From contig DASSHC010000100.1 in the NCBI GenBank assembly GCA_035693105.1, positions 1 through 5,213 of the forward strand: 5,213 nucleotides of DNA, in the 5' to 3' direction. Made by a program: the position numbers and the translations under genes. The stretch is from DASSHC01 sp035693105. Its GTDB lineage: Bacteria; Chloroflexota; Chloroflexia; Thermomicrobiales; Thermomicrobiaceae. The notes under the pieces were generated by a model that saw only the letters and a program-made list of their open reading frames with translations, did no database searches and was not told where the DNA came from. This document shows positions 5,186-5,213 of this stretch, piece by piece (the first letter of the stretch is position 1; each line of letters opens with the position of its first letter).

Positions 5186-5213
5186 ATGCGAAGCATACTG
5201 CGCGAAGTCAGCG
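5186..5213 (+). CDS. Start of an unidentified gene, truncated by the window end
   Basis: An ATG with a well-placed AGGAG opens a frame reading MRSILREVS before the sequence ends. Nine residues are too few to identify a family or to test for a signal peptide. The gene is transcribed away from the minus-strand operon, behind a leader with at least two potential hairpins. No clear -35/-10 pair is visible. An AT-rich patch near 5100-5125 (TTTCAACACAATACC, then TTTAGATAA) is the likeliest promoter area. Confidence 0.65.

Overview
The window is high-GC bacterial DNA with compact, co-oriented genes, frequent GTG/TTG starts and intergenic repeats built around a GGATCCCTCG...GGGATGAC-type core. That combination, and the look of the proteins, suggests a Chloroflexota bacterium, perhaps Thermomicrobia (Sphaerobacter/Nitrolancea-like). 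This placement is an inference from style, not from a marker gene.

Layout. Positions 73-339 (+) encode a small DUF6582-like protein of unknown function with a strong Shine-Dalgarno. It converges on a four-gene minus-strand cluster whose last gene ends at 480. The 140-bp convergent gap holds a weak stem-loop and one solitary repeat arm. In order of transcription the cluster is: a stand-alone CinA C-terminal domain protein (nicotinamide-nucleotide amidase, PncC type; 4445-3939), an M16 zinc peptidase (3928-2660), an OmpR/PhoB-type response regulator (2655-1954) and a membrane sensor histidine kinase (1940-480). Gaps are 10, 4 and 13 nt, so the four genes are probably one operon. A TATACT -10-like hexamer at 4486-4491 is the best candidate promoter. 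The kinase and regulator have every residue needed for phosphotransfer. Their stimulus, and any link to the peptidase or NMN salvage, cannot be read from sequence.

The region 4446-5185 (740 bp) has no convincing gene. It holds two diverged direct copies of an element of about 184 bp, exactly 224 bp apart. Each copy is bounded internally by inverted arms. The lone arm at 383-434 belongs to the same family, in opposite orientation. Downstream are two further hairpins, one of them immediately before the Shine-Dalgarno of a gene that starts at 5186 (+) and runs off the window after nine codons.

The coding genes are ordinary, well-formed members of known families. The most noteworthy material is the repeat family (tandem arrangement, inverted arms, apparent compensatory base changes in one arm hairpin) and the structured leader before the truncated final gene. 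I found no evidence for a new enzymatic or defence system here.
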